DNA of 64,000 nt from Megascapheus bottae (GCA_024803745.1 JANJXV010000024.1:18671927-18735926); one strand, 5' to 3'; positions 33,154 to 44,387 are shown, counted from the stretch's first letter. Numbers and translations are program-made. Notes: generated by a model from the sequence alone, not told the origin.

Positions 33154-35325
33154 CATGCACGCATGCGCATACCCCTGTCTCCTCCTGGCTCTTCATTCAA
33201 GGTTTCTAAAGATAAGATGACCTACTTTCATAACCTAGTTGAAACCAATCCTGTGTGAAGATTCTGATCTCTTAATCTTGTCCCCAAACCAAGTAAGGCA
33301 GGGTACCAACTGCCAAAGACCAAGTGCTTCTTCCCTGAGTAACATCAACTATAAAGAAAGCAAAGATTATCTAGATTGAGTATCTTGCGGTGTTTATGCT
33401 GGGGTTCTGTTTTCCACCATGCTGGGGAAATGAAGGATGTGTTTCAGTGAAGAGAAAATTAGTAAGTTTAAAACCAAGGATATCAACCCATTTTTTTTTA
33501 ATGCCCTTTAAGGAAAAAGTTGGCTTCCTTCTCCCTCTCCTGGAGATTGCTTAGGGAATGTAATGGGCAAAAGCAAATTATAAAACAGTGGGGACAGAAG
33601 GGAGATTCAACCTCCTGTGCTCTTGGCTCCAATACTAAAGCCAGAAGCCATCTCTGAAGTGTAAATTAAGTCTCCATTGCAGGGGAGGCATGTGGCATTT
33701 TAAAAGCACACATTATCTGTGGAACAGGCACACATCTAAATGGACTAACTCACTCTAAAGTGGGAACTTGGAATCTAGCCCAGTAGATGAGAATTTTTTT
33801 TCCTTTTTGGGCATCACTTCCTCCCTTTCTAGTAATTTAGTTCATTTTCTCCAAAACGGGCTTGGCTGACAGGCATGTCTTGGTGTCACAGGGAACAGTC
33901 CCTGCCTGGTGTCACAGGGAAAGTGATAAGGGGACCCCGTGATAGTGGGGAGATGGGCTATGATCCAACACAACGCATGGCATTAGGAAGAAGATAAAGA
34001 TTTGCCTGGCCTTAAAATAGTATGAGCCCATTTCTGTTTTGGTTACCCCCTTGGAGTGGTATTTAGCAAGCTGTTCAGGAACGGGAGGCTATCTACATGC
34101 CCATCCATTCCCGTGATGCCTCCCATTCTCACTGATGGAGAAGAAAAGCTATAATCAACTCAACCCCTAGTAGCAGTTAACCAGGCAGTAATACTCTGTG
34201 ATATGTGTGTTCTGCACTATGGGGGGAAAAGAAGCAGAAAATATAGATTATTCCTTCAATCTGAGTGCCTCAAAGAAGTCAAACCAAAAACATTGATGGG
34301 GTTCTACGGTTTGTGTGACCATGGTGTACAAGCAGCACTATGGTGAGAAATCAAGTAGTGATAGAAATAAACAGACTAAAACGATGAGCATTGTCTGGCA
34401 GAGTGAGAGAGGGATGTTGAGCGGAGAAAGAAGGAGTTTTCCATGCTGGAGTTAGCCCAGTGCTCCCTGTCGTTTTAGAAGACTCAGGCATTATAGTAAA
34501 GTCCTACTTGGAAACTGTGATCCGTGTTAAGAGTTTCTATGACACCACGGGGGAAGTCCTGCACACAGGAAGTGAGGGTAGATACTGGCAAAGGATTATT
34601 GAATTCCCAAGGACTTTGACAGTTCTAATCAACCCTGAATAAAGCACTGGATGAGAGAAGGTACTGGACTTAAAGGAAGAAGCTAAGTAAGCTAAGGGAG
34701 AAGGAGAGAGTCCATGTCATAAAGGATGGAAATGAGAAAGCACAAATAAAATACATGAAGGAAACTGGCACCCGCTAGGTGCCCATCATCCAGAGTCACC
34801 AGCTCGGCGCTCATCTGCATCTAAGGAACTCGACAAACAGTGTATCTCTCAAAGCTCTTTGCAGTTGGGTATTAAGGAAATATGGTATCCCTTCAGAGAA
34901 CTATAGTACACACCCTAGAGGCAGACCTGGAGCCTGCCCACCAAATTACAACCATCAGAATGGAGACCCTGGTTCCAGGTTCATCCTGACTTGCATTTAC
35001 AATCTCTAGTGCCCCCAACCCCCTCCCCACAAGCAGCAGTTTTTGCATCTGTTTTCTCACTAGCATAAGTAAGGTGATTTAGAAGGGACAACCTGGAAGT
35101 CACAGTACTGGGGCTTTTGAGGTGAGTCCCACCCCCCTCAGTCAGAGGGTTACTGAGGAGATTTCTTCCCAGGAGTGACAAGGGTAGAAGGAAGCAGACA
35201 AAGAATCTGCTCCTCTATTCTTCTACCCCAGTTAAAACTTTCAAAAGTATCTCTGGGCATGGTTGAGTCCCTTTATTTTGCCCAATGCAAGTAACTGGAG
35301 TTCCTGGTTTATATTTTACTTTATT

Positions 35326-35396
35326 TGTAGCGCTGGTGATGGAAACTGCAAGACTTGCATGTGCTAAGCACTTTATCTAATATTGAACTATACTAC
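35326..35396 (-). mobile_element. ID-like tRNA-derived SINE fragment, minus strand
   Basis: On the minus strand 'GTATAGTTCAATATTAGATAAAGTGC' type text with 'TAGCACATGCAAGTC' and 'CATCACCAGCGC' resembles a decayed ID left monomer (TAGCTCAGTGGTAGAGTGC, GCATGCGCAAGG, CCCAGCACC). Confidence 0.5.
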
Positions 35397-35778
35397 CATT
35401 TTTCTTCTCCTTTTTCAAACATTCTTGACATTATTTCCTTTGTTTGGGGAATAATTAAGTATTCAATAAATAGTAGAAAAGTGATTATTGAATCCATATA
35501 GTCCAGAAGAGTGAGCTGATGATTGAAGAAGAATTGTCAATTTATTTTTCACTTTCCCACAGGGACCTAAGCTGGAGCAGAAAAAGGGAATGGTCAGAAC
35601 TAAGAATTCTTTTGCCCTTGAGACAGAATAAAGAAATCCCTGTTTAGATCCTTGACTAGAACAAATTGACATAGTACAAGGGAAATTATTGGAAAGTATT
35701 TTCAGCAGAAAGAGCCAAACATCTTAAAGCAAAAGCAAATAACCTAAAATCTTAGCACACTGGCATGTGTGGGCGCAT

Positions 35779-35779
<1 letters not shown>

Positions 35780-35814
<35 letters not shown>
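35780..35814 (+). repeat. (CA)n microsatellite
   Basis: 34 bases of pure CA. Confidence 0.97.
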
Positions 35815-35817
<3 letters not shown>

Positions 35818-36256
35818 TTGCCTGGCAATAATAAGGAAGTGCATTCCTGGCCACAGCTTGGATTCTGTTTGCTAGCACTGATCTTAGCCTAAAAAAAAAG
35901 TTATTTGTTTTCAGAACAACTCCTGACTCCTTATTTATCAGATCTATATGCAGTACCCTTTTCCTTTCCCTTCTACTTCAGGGTAAAGTATTCCCTAAGA
36001 GTTCCCAGCCCTATTCCAGTTTCAACAGACCGCCATGACAGGATGCCAACACTCAAAGAGGAATAAAGACCACCCAACACAAACCCAGCCTAACTTCCTG
36101 TTTTCTTTCCCCTCATTCTATATTGCAGCCTCTAGCCACTACCCCAAAATTCTACTGTGACGAACACTAAAGTACAGGCCTCTCTACAGGAATCAGAAAT
36201 TAATGCTGCCAGTCCAACACTGGCTCAAAGAGGTCACTAATTAAAAACAGTTGCTT

Positions 36257-36457
36257 GGGGCCAGAGCTTGGCCTAGTGGTAGAATGCTTGCCTAGCATGC
36301 ACAAAGACCCAGGTTCCATTCCTCAGTACCACATACATAGAAAAAAAGCAGGAAATGGTACTATGGATCAAGTGATAGAGCTCTAGCCATGAGAAAGCCC
36401 AAAGACAGTGCTCAGGCCTTGAGTTCAAGCCCTGTGATTGGCAAAAAATTAATTAAT
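36257..36457 (+). mobile_element. ID-like/Geo-like dimeric SINE
   Basis: GGGGCCAGAGCTTGGCCTAG begins the ID-like monomer. The right monomer ends 'GGCCTTGAGTTCAAGCCC', with an (AATT)n-type tail. Diverged flanks AATTAAAAACAGTTGCT and AATTAAAACATTTGCT (36239-36255 and 36459-36474) look like an ageing target duplication. Confidence 0.9.
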
Positions 36458-36594
36458 TAATTAAAACATTTGCTATCTACAACATCAACTAAGAATAGAA
36501 GATTCTTTACCCATGGTCTAGTGGCCCTAGCCCAAACGCTACCCAGAGTGGCCTGCTCATCATTATGCTATATTCCAGCTGTTGATTTCTTTTC

Positions 36595-36720
36595 TGCCCA
36601 CTGTTTTCAAAGCTCCTTAAAGACAGAAAGGATTCTCTCCTTTACGATCCCAAAACAACATCACAGCTTCTTACACAAGCACATCAACAAATGTTTGATA
36701 AATGAATGGATTCATTGATT
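36595..36720 (+). mobile_element. L2 3'-end relic
   Basis: 'CAAAGCTCCTTAAAGACAGAAAGG' and 'CAACAAATGTTTGATAAATGAATGG' match the order of the L2 3' end (AAGCTCCTTGAGGGCAGGG ... AATAAATATTTGTTGAATGAATG). Confidence 0.6.
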
Positions 36721-37609
36721 ATCTGTGAATAAATAAAACTATAGACTGTCAGAGCTTATAAAACAGACTTTGACACTTCCAGCCATATTTGAACCTAATA
36801 ACACCAGAGGGGTGGGAGGAGCTACAAGATCCCCACTACAAATGAGGATGCAGAGGCTAAAGAGGAAGAAGTGACCTGGATAACACCAGGCAAGAACCAG
36901 AGAAAGGATGTCATGAGTATCCCTATCTCTCAATGGAATTCCCTATCTCAATAATGGCCTGCTGGTTTAGATCAAAGATATATTTGGAATATTACAATCT
37001 GAACATTTAGATCAAAGGCATATTTAAAATGAACTTTGGGGAGCTTCATTTCATTTCTAAAGACATCACTGGTCCATGCTTATTCCTCTATGATCTTATC
37101 TATCTGCGGCTTATACAACAGATTATTTTTTAATGTGACATAGGTATATATGTACTCTTCACTATATACTATATTTTGTACAATTGTTGCACAAATTCTA
37201 TTGTGAGCATATTTTTATAATCTCTCATCTATTATGGTGTAACTGTATTCTATTCTATATTATAATGGCCCTAAAATAAAGGGGAGTATCAGGAAAGAGA
37301 ATATAGCACTCTAACCTCAATTCAACGTGTTCACATGGTATCTGAGCGTTCCTAGTAACTCCATCAAGGAAGAAGTTGTATCACTATTTCACCCAGTCTG
37401 CTGCCTGCCAGTTCATAAATGCAGGCAGCAGTTACATGCTGTGGGTTATTACAGAGTGTTAATATGTGTGACCTATGCATGGTGCTATAAGCTATACTCC
37501 CAAGCAGGAGGCAAACACAAGAGGATTGAGATTTCAAGACTAGTCTGAGCAACATTGTAAAAATCTGTATCAAATAACCAGGAGAAGGGCATGTAGTATG
37601 AAAGAGTAT

Positions 37610-37610
37610 A

Positions 37611-37659
<49 letters not shown>
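37610..37659 (+). repeat. (CA)n microsatellite
   Basis: About 50 bases of CA. Confidence 0.97.
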
Positions 37660-37661
<2 letters not shown>

Positions 37662-37924
37662 CTCAGTGTGTAGCTAAAGGAAAACGAAAACATTCTAATA
37701 TAAAGATAGTGAAATTGTGGCATATATGCTTTTTTTTTAAAAAGGGTGTCTATTTCTAACCTATTTCAACAGTAAGTGCTAAGCTCAGGTATGTGATAAA
37801 TGACAGTCTTCTCAACAAATCGCACTGGGGAAACTGTGCGTCCATATATAGAAGAATGAAACCAGAATCTTGTCTCACTAGTTACAAGTATCATTTCTAA
37901 ATGGATCAAAAACTGATAGGTAGG

Positions 37925-38197
37925 ACAGAGTGTGGTGGCTCACGCCTGTAATCCTAGCTACTCAGGAGGCTAGGATCTGAAGATCAAGGTTCAAAGTCAA
38001 TCAGGGCACTAACGTCCATAAGACTCATAAGACTCTTATTTCCAATTAACCACTAGAAAACCAGAAATGGCACTGTGGCTCAAGGGGTAGGGCATTAGCC
38101 CTGAGCTGCTGAGCTCAGGGACAATGCCCAGGCCCAGAGTTCAAGTCCCATGACTCACAAAAAAAACAAAACAAAAAAAAAAAACAAAACAAAAAAT
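37925..38197 (+). mobile_element. B1-like/ID-like dimeric SINE inserted in old L1
   Basis: 'GTGTGGTGGCTCACGCCTG', linker 'ATAAGACTCTTATTTCC', right monomer 'GGCACTGTGGCTCAAGGGG' ending 'GGCCCAGAGTTCAAGTCCC', and an (A4C)n tail. Confidence 0.92.
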
Positions 38198-38513
38198 GTA
38201 TATGTAAAACTTGAAACTTTGAAATTATTAGATGAAACCATAGGGAGAAGCTTTCAGGACTTCGGATAGATAAAGATTTTCTAGAGAAGAGCCCAAGAAC
38301 ACAGGAAGCCAAGCCTACAACAGACAAATGAGTTCATGTAAAATTTAAAAGCTTCCATACCACAAAAGAAACAGAGTAAAGCAATGACCTACAAACTGAA
38401 AGAGATTATTTTCAATCTAGGCAACTGGCGAGGGATTAATGTTCAGCATACATTGTTCACTCAAAAAGCTCAATGGCAAACAAACAAATAACTCATTTAA
38501 AAATAAGCCTCTA

Positions 38514-38611
38514 TAGCTGGGCACCAGTGGCTCATGCCTGTAATTCTAGTTACTTAGAAGGCTGAGATCTGAGGACTGTGGTTCAAAGCCAGCCAGGGTA
38601 AGAAAGTCCAG
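38514..38611 (+). mobile_element. B1-like SINE head (left half of an inverted pair)
   Basis: TAGCTGGGCACCAGTGGCTC through 'AAAGCCAGCCAGGGTAAG' and 'AAAGTCCAG'; it stops in the linker, where a minus-strand SINE begins. Confidence 0.9.
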
Positions 38612-38815
38612 TCACTTGCTGCTGTCCCTGAGCTCTTCAGCTGAAGGCTAGCACTCTACCACTTAAGCCATAGTACTACTTCTGGTTTTCTGGTGGTTAA
38701 CTGGAGATAAGAGTCTCACAGACTTTGGTGTCTTGGCTGGCTTTGAACCACAATCCTCAGATCTCAGCTACCTGAGTAGCTAGGATTACAGGCGTGAGCC
38801 ACCAGAGCCTGGCTT
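38612..38815 (-). mobile_element. B1-like/ID-like dimeric SINE (right half of an inverted pair)
   Basis: Antisense right monomer ('CTGTCCCTGAGCTCTTCAGC', 'CCACTTAAGCCATAG') and antisense head ending 'GGATTACAGGCGTGAGCC'. It faces the 38514 copy, so about 95 bases of each can pair. Confidence 0.92.
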
Positions 38816-39754
38816 CCATTAACATCAGTCATCATTAGAGAAATGCAAATTAAAACAACTGAGAATATTCCTCAACGAAGAGTGGCTCTTATCAAAATTA
38901 TTAAAAACAACAACAACTGCAGCTGGTGAGGAGATTAAGAAAAGGGAGTCCTTGCATGTTTTGGGTGGGGGTATAAATTAATATAACCACTATGGAAAAC
39001 AGCAGGTGTGCATCTCAGAAATTACAAATAAAACCTACCCAGTGACCCAACAATCCTTGAGTAGAGAGCCAAAGGAAATGAGATCAATAGGAAAGAGATA
39101 TCTCCTGTCTCTGTGCACCAAAGCACTGTTCCCAGTCACAGAGAAATGGAAACCATCTAAGTATTCTCGACAAGAGGCTGGATAAAGAAAATGTGGCACA
39201 TATACAAAACGGAATAATATTCATGGATAAAAACAGAAATTGTGTCACTCACAGTTTGGAGATGGGGTATGTTAAGTCAAGTAAGCCAAGCATAGAAATG
39301 TCAAGAATAGAGGGTCACATGATCTCACGCATAGGTGAAATATAAACAAGTTGATTTCAGGAAGGTGAGGTGTAGGATGATGGCTGTCAGAGGAAAGATC
39401 AAGTAGGGAAAGAGAGATGGAGAACAGTTGGCCAGTGGGGAGTAACTTATAATTACATAGGATTCGTGTAAACAGTGGGCTATAGTTTATAGTTACATAG
39501 GATTCTACTTCACGGTAAGGTGAAGTAGCATGGTAGGGTCAATAACAATAACGTACTGTGTTTTTTTAATGCAGATCAAAGATTTCAAATGTTTAAACCA
39601 TAAATAAATGATTAAACTTTAAGCAGATATGCTTATCTGATATAACTATTATACTATATATATAGCTAATGTAACTCATATGATACCAGTAAATGTGTAT
39701 GATTTTCATGTTTTTAACTACTTACAATAAGAATAAATTTATAATGAAAATGCA

Positions 39755-40195
39755 TTCTGGGTGCTGTTGCATCTATGTGTTATCTCCACTTGAAGTGGAC
39801 ATCTAGAAGATTGTGATTCCAGGTCAAGCTAGCTCCACCCCCCCACCCCGGCAAAAAATTCATGAGATCCATTATCTCATCTACTTGGTAATCTAAGACT
39901 GGGAGGATCACAATTTTAGGCTAGTTCAGGCCAAAAAAAAACAAAAACAAAAACAAAAACAAAACAACAAAAAAAACAAAAATAAGACCCTTTCTGAAAA
40001 GAAAAAGCAGGACATGGTGACACAAACTTATTAAGCTAAGCATGTTGAGAAGCACATGAAAGATTATGGTTCAGGCTAGCCCTAGAAAACAATCTTAGAA
40101 ATTACCAGAGCAAAAAAGGCTGGCAGCATGGCTCAGGTTGCAGAAAATCTGCCTAGCAATGACAAAACCTTGAGTTCAAATCCCAGTTTCAAAAA
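39755..40195 (+). mobile_element. Composite B1-B1-tRNA-like SINE, degraded
   Basis: B1-like segments start near 39757 ('GGGTGCTGTTGCATCTATG') and recur near 39880 ('CTACTTGGTAATCTAAGAC') and 40015 ('GACATGGTGACACAAAC'). A (CAAAAA)n linker lies at 39930-39975. A tRNA-like monomer 'GGCAGCATGGCTCAGGTTGC' ends 'CCTTGAGTTCAAATCCCAG'. Confidence 0.65.
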
Positions 40196-40493
40196 CTTCA
40201 AGGACAAAAACAAACACACTCAACTCCTCTAAAAACTGGAAGCTGTGGATTTCCTTCCTACAGAAGCTCATCAGAATAGGACTATGACGTTTTGATACAC
40301 CTTTCCCTGCTTGATATAGTCTTTCTTTCCATGGTTTCAGACAAGGGCAAAGTCTATAGTTACAGCAATCGTCCACTAAGAACTCCATGTCTGAAGACTT
40401 ATAACAAAAATGTTCCAAATGGTTTAAGAATTACAGCTTGTCAGCTACAACTTAACAGGTTCAATTGGGTGTGTTATAGTTAAAATGTTCATC

Positions 40494-40646
40494 CCAGGGC
40501 TGGGAAGACCCGGGTTCAATTCCTTGGTACCACATACATAGAAAAAAGCCAGAAGTGGTGCTGAGGCTCAAGTGGTAGAGGTCTAGCCTTGAGAAAGTCA
40601 AAGGACAGTGCTTAGGCCCTAAGCTCAAGCCCAGGACTGGCAAAAA
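40494..40646 (+). mobile_element. ID-like/Geo-like SINE with internal deletion and exact TSD
   Basis: It begins 'CCAGGGCTGGGAAGACCCGG', so the box A part of the left monomer is missing. The linker 'CCACATACATAGAAAAAAG' and a complete right monomer follow. AAAATGTTCATC is repeated exactly at 40482-40493 and 40647-40658. Confidence 0.9.
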
Positions 40647-40782
40647 AAATGTTCATCTCAGCTAAAATCTCCAGCCTACTGCACGCCCCATGGCATGGAG
40701 GTTGGGGGGTGGGTAGGAGGGCTTCACATGGCTGAGTTGTAAAGTGAGGTCATCTTTTATCAAAAATAATAATAATAATGGT

Positions 40783-40968
40783 AGAGATCTGAGGACAATG
40801 ATTCGGAGCCAGCCTGGGCACAGAAATCCGGGAGATTCTCATCTCCAATTAACTACCAGAAAACCAGAAGTGGTGCTATGGCTCAAGGAGGAGGGTGATA
40901 GCCCTGAGCTGAAGAGCTCAGGGACAGTGCCCAAGCCCAGAGTTCAAGTCCCACGACCAACAAAAAAA
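40783..40968 (+). mobile_element. B1-like/ID-like SINE, 5'-truncated
   Basis: Starts inside the head at 'AGATCTGAGGACAATG', keeps the linker 'GAGATTCTCATCTCC', and ends 'GCCCAGAGTTCAAGTCCC' plus poly-A. Confidence 0.9.
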
Positions 40969-41467
40969 AATGGTGCTCCCAAAAAGGAAGTTTTATGAGG
41001 TCAAGTTTAGAGTCTATGATGTTGCTAAGTATTAGTTATGTTTATTGTACAACCACCAATCTGGTAGAAACCTATAAACCAGGGTTGAGATGTAGCTAGT
41101 TGTAGAATGCTTACCTATAATCTACTATAAACAAACAAACAAACAAATAAAAAGAGCATATAAAAGGCACTATGTATCTCATAATTCCAAAGCCAGGCAA
41201 TATAGTTTCAAATAATTAGTGTGCAACTTTCATTTGAATACCAAATCTGATATCCTACAAAGAAGCTATAGCCCTAGGAATTCGGCCAATGGAGCTAGAG
41301 CTTAAACTTCTAAACACTGGTCAATGACCAATATGGAAAATGATCCAATATGTCTTTCTAATAGTACCAATAATCGTGCAATTAAAAACAAGGTGAGTAC
41401 AACATGCATCTAAAGTGATTTTGAAGTTAAGAAATAAAAACAAAACAAAAAAAAACCCAACACCTAC

Positions 41468-41576
41468 ACTCCAGTCCAGAGTAGCTCTGGGCTCCTTGGC
41501 TGGACCGTTTGCCACAGGAAGGCTGAGAGGATGTGCAGAAGCCAGGTGCTGGAGGCCTGCTCTGGAGATTGCTTTC
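41468..41576 (-). CDS. DGKI: DGKI coding exon 2 (N-terminal region before the C1 domains)
   Basis: A 109-bp exon. Its first base completes a split codon (presumably Arg) begun in exon 1; 36 codons follow, KAISRAGLQHLASAHPLSLP then VANGPAKEPRATLDWS. The acceptor is GATGCAG|G (41577-41583) behind a C7 and (CTTT)n tract; the donor is AGT|gtaggt (41462-41467). The upstream boundary is phase 1 (one base of the split codon sits here), the downstream boundary phase 0. The peptide belongs to the N-terminal region before the first C1 domain and has no named fold. By memory human DGKI has Pro where this exon has Ser in HLASAH; that is the only difference I can point to. The last residues DWS adjoin ENAV of exon 3. 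Confidence 0.95.
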
Positions 41577-41583
41577 CTGCATC

Positions 41584-41610
41584 AAGAGGGGGGGAAAGAA
41601 AGAAAGAAAC
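41584..41610 (-). promoter_or_regulatory. DGKI: Polypyrimidine tract of DGKI exon 2 acceptor, made of simple repeat
   Basis: On the minus strand (CTTT)n and C7 (G88-G94 on plus, 41588-41594) lead straight into CTCTTGATGCAG. The splice tract is thus a small (GAAA)n microsatellite. Confidence 0.8.
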
Positions 41611-41846
41611 AACGTGAGAAGCACATATAGACCTCAGATTTTCCCCTAGTGTAGGAACATTGTACAGTCTTCCCTGTTGGAACCCTTTAAACTGTTGAAT
41701 CCCACCTCACTAAGGGGTTGGCTGCTTCCAAAAATGGGCAGCTTAAGCAACCCACAGTGGAAAACAGGGCTTCAAGACCAGAAGTTAATGTGAGTCCCTA
41801 CTTAGGACAGAGGGCAGGGATGGCGGAGTCTTAAAGGAAAAGATGT

Positions 41847-42077
41847 AGCCGGGTGTCCATGACTGTAATCCTAGCTACTCAGTAGGCTACGCTGTGAGGA
41901 TTGCTCAAAGCCAACCCAGGGAGGAAAGTCTGAGAGACTCTTCTCTCCAGTTATCCACCAGAAAACCAGATATGGAGCTGTGGCTCAAAGTGATAGAGCA
42001 CTAGCCTCGAGCAAAAAGAGTTCAAGGACAGTGCTAAGGCCCTGAGTTCAAGTCCATAAGTACCAAAAAAAAAAAGA
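41847..42077 (+). mobile_element. B1-like/ID-like dimeric SINE, full length
   Basis: GCCGGGTGTCCATGACTGTA head, 'GTCTGAGAGACTCTTCTCTCC' type linker, right monomer 'GAGCTGTGGCTCAAAGTG' ending 'GGCCCTGAGTTCAAGTCC' and poly-A. It lies 0.27 kb upstream of exon 2 (transcript sense). Confidence 0.92.
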
Positions 42078-42307
42078 ATCAGGGTTTGGGCAAGCTGAAA
42101 TACATGGGGAACATTCAGCTGCTACAGACTAAAAGCAAAAAGAGAAGGTCCACAAGACTTTCTGTTGAAGTTGGTTTTCACTAAAAGTCTACACTCACTT
42201 CTCTTCTCTCTAGAAAAATCTTGCTTTACTCTGCAGAGGACACTAAACAAAAGACATGAGCTAAAAGATCCACATCTTAGCAGGGTCTGAGATAAGGAGA
42301 TATAGAC

Positions 42308-42415
42308 ATATATATATATATATATAAATGTATATGTATATGTCCATATGTATATAGTGTCGATAGATAGATGATAGATAGATGATAGATAGATAGATAG
42401 ATAGATAGATAGGTG
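42308..42415 (+). repeat. Compound (TA)n and (GATA)n microsatellite
   Basis: TA at 42308-42326, mixed TATG, then GATA/GATGATA units at 42362-42412. Confidence 0.95.
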
Positions 42416-43507
42416 TGGTTATACATACATGTGTATGTATATAGATTTATGTGTATATGAATACACACATTGTTTTTCTATTCTTTCACTAGGTTTGTTG
42501 GCCGGAATGTGATACAATTCAAGTCAGAAAAGAAGGCAATGAATCTAGAGACACTGAGGAAATTCACCCTAACTTTGACCTGCCAATACGAGAAACAGAA
42601 GGAGCTACGTCAGCAAAGCAAAATGTGGCTACTGCTCAGAGAAGGGAAGAGAGCTGACATCTTCATGAGCAGCAAGACAAGGGAGGCATGCAGAGAGGAC
42701 CTAGGGAGATAGTATAGCGATAACAGAAGCTTAATTTAAGAATGACCCCCTCAAATATGTGAGACCTTTACAAAGGAGCGCTGAATTGTAGATTCAACAG
42801 TTGTAGCTCCCTGGAAGGGACAGGGCTTTCCCTGGATGGTGGTGTCTCAGTGCAGACTGAGAGACCCCTGAATGAGAATCAGTGGGTCTTGGGAAGTCAT
42901 TTCTCTGAGTCCTGAATCAGACAGAGGTAAAGCAGGAGTCTGTATGTACACAGGCAAAAGGGTGGTGTGCAAACCTCAGGTGGAAAGTTCTGTTGAGCAA
43001 GGACTTTTGGGCAGGTTGAAGATCAGAACCTCCTAAGGCTCATCACAGAGAGGAAGAAGAGGGGAAAGAAAGCAAACATTCTCTACTTTACTTCTAGCTG
43101 GTTCCCTGCAGTTTGTCTCAATCTGCAATAGGAATCTGCCATCTCTGAGACTAAACCTGCAACCCTGGAATCCAGGTCCTCAGGCTCCTTCACCCACCTC
43201 ACCACAAAAAGGAAGAGCCTGGCACTGGAGCAAAAGAAAGGACGCAATAAGGTTGATTTATGGGAAATGCCATCATGGGAAATCTCAGGAAAATAAAGGT
43301 ACTCGCCCCAGAAAGCGGGGAGGGGATAAGAGTAGAAGGCAAACATTTTGTTGGCTCTCAAAGTCTGTTGCTTGCTCTCTTTTCTCTTTCCCTCCCTCCT
43401 TCCCTCTGTGCACATTCACTGACTTTCAAATTTCCATCCATCAGTCTGTGGGTAGTCCCCACGTTTAAGGAAAGAAAAAGACCAAGTGGAATCCAGTGGT
43501 GAATGCA

Positions 43508-43745
43508 GCATTAAGTCTAGTGCCAATCGTTCACACATGAAATCCTAGTGACTCCGAAAACTGAGCTCTACGGATCAAGGTTTGAAGCCAGCCCAGGCAA
43601 ACAAATCTGTAAGACTTTTTTCTCTTTCCCTAACCGGTTAAAAAGCCAAAAGTGAGTATGTGGCTCAAGGGAAAGAGCACCTGCCTTGAATGGAAAAGCA
43701 AAGCAACAGCACAAGGCCCTGAATTCAAACTCCAAGACTGGCATA
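43508..43745 (+). mobile_element. B1-like/ID-like dimeric SINE, diverged
   Basis: 'GTGCCAATCGTTCACACATG', 'GGTTTGAAGCCAGCCCAGG', 'GAGTATGTGGCTCAAGGG' and terminal 'AGGCCCTGAATTCAAACTCC'. GAATGCA at 43501-43507 and 43746-43752 may be the target duplication; the second then extends as (GCAT)n. Confidence 0.8.
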
Positions 43746-44386
43746 GAATGCATGCATGCATGCACCAACATTAATCCATGTTCAGGTACCCCAGAGAACT
43801 CAGTGAGTTCAACTTTCTGTTTTCCTTTTTGCAGTCTCTTGTATTCACATTCCAGAAGTTCTAGAAATAGTCAATAGTACTTTGGTAATTGAAAATGAGG
43901 AGGTTGAGCTTGAAGTAGTTTACATTCAAAAGCACCATGAGCAGCTTTCTATAATCCCCAGAGCTTACAAGCACAGAGGACTGTAATGAAGACAGGCCAG
44001 TGACATGTGTTCCCTATCCTCACTTTCTCCAAGGTAAATAATTAGTAGCATCAATATTTTCCCCTCACCCTGGCTTATTCCATACCCTTGAGCAATGCAA
44101 ACGAAGAGAAAGGGAAAGTGGAATTTCTCCTATGGTCATCCTTCACCCACAGTGACCCCTCTACCTGAGTTGAGGGAACCTTTTCCAATTTTTCCCACTA
44201 GCTTTTCCTCTGGCTTTAAAGGGTTCTGTCTGGTGATTCATCCACAAAGCAGACCTCTGTGGAGTCCTAAAACAAAATAGCATGGGTTTGATCTCACATT
44301 CATATACATATACATGTGATATACATATACATATCTATAGAGAGAGGTATATACACATACAGAAAAAGAGATGCTTATACATACAT

Positions 44387-44387
44387 T

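Larger units (their letters stand above)
37785..39600 (+). mobile_element. Old LINE-1 3' region split by SINE insertions
   Basis: Collinear L1 blocks lie at 37785-37922 ('AACAAATCGCACTGGGGAAAC'), 38200-38510 ('GGGATTAATGTTCAGCATAC', 'CTCAATGGCAAACAAACAAA') and 38818-39590 ('GAGAAATGCAAATTAAAACA', 'AAAATGTGGCACATATACAA', 'ATGTTAAGTCAAGTAAGCCA'). SINEs at 37925 and 38514 fill the gaps, and roughly 70 bp of L1 are missing at the second. Many stops; no usable frame. Confidence 0.85.
22694..41467 (-). other. DGKI intron 2
   Basis: An 18,774-bp intron between exon 2 (donor AGT|gtaggt) and exon 3. It holds the solo LTR, the MLT1-like LTR with its L1 insertion, two nested L1 3' ends, a perfect palindrome, a split older L1, and about ten SINEs. 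Stretches where I recognise nothing beyond unique or decayed DNA: 22760-23100, 23430-23910, 25070-25455, 25775-26680, 26790-27335, 27405-28070, 28815-30100 (except small repeats), 31300-32155, 32375-33065, 33155-35325, 35400-35760, 36725-37605. Confidence 0.88.

Noticed and set aside
42470..42712. 80-codon plus-strand frame with a balanced composition
   Set aside because: Preceded by TTTCACTAG but with no matching donor, and the peptide is unrecognised; probably part of an old repeat or unique intron.
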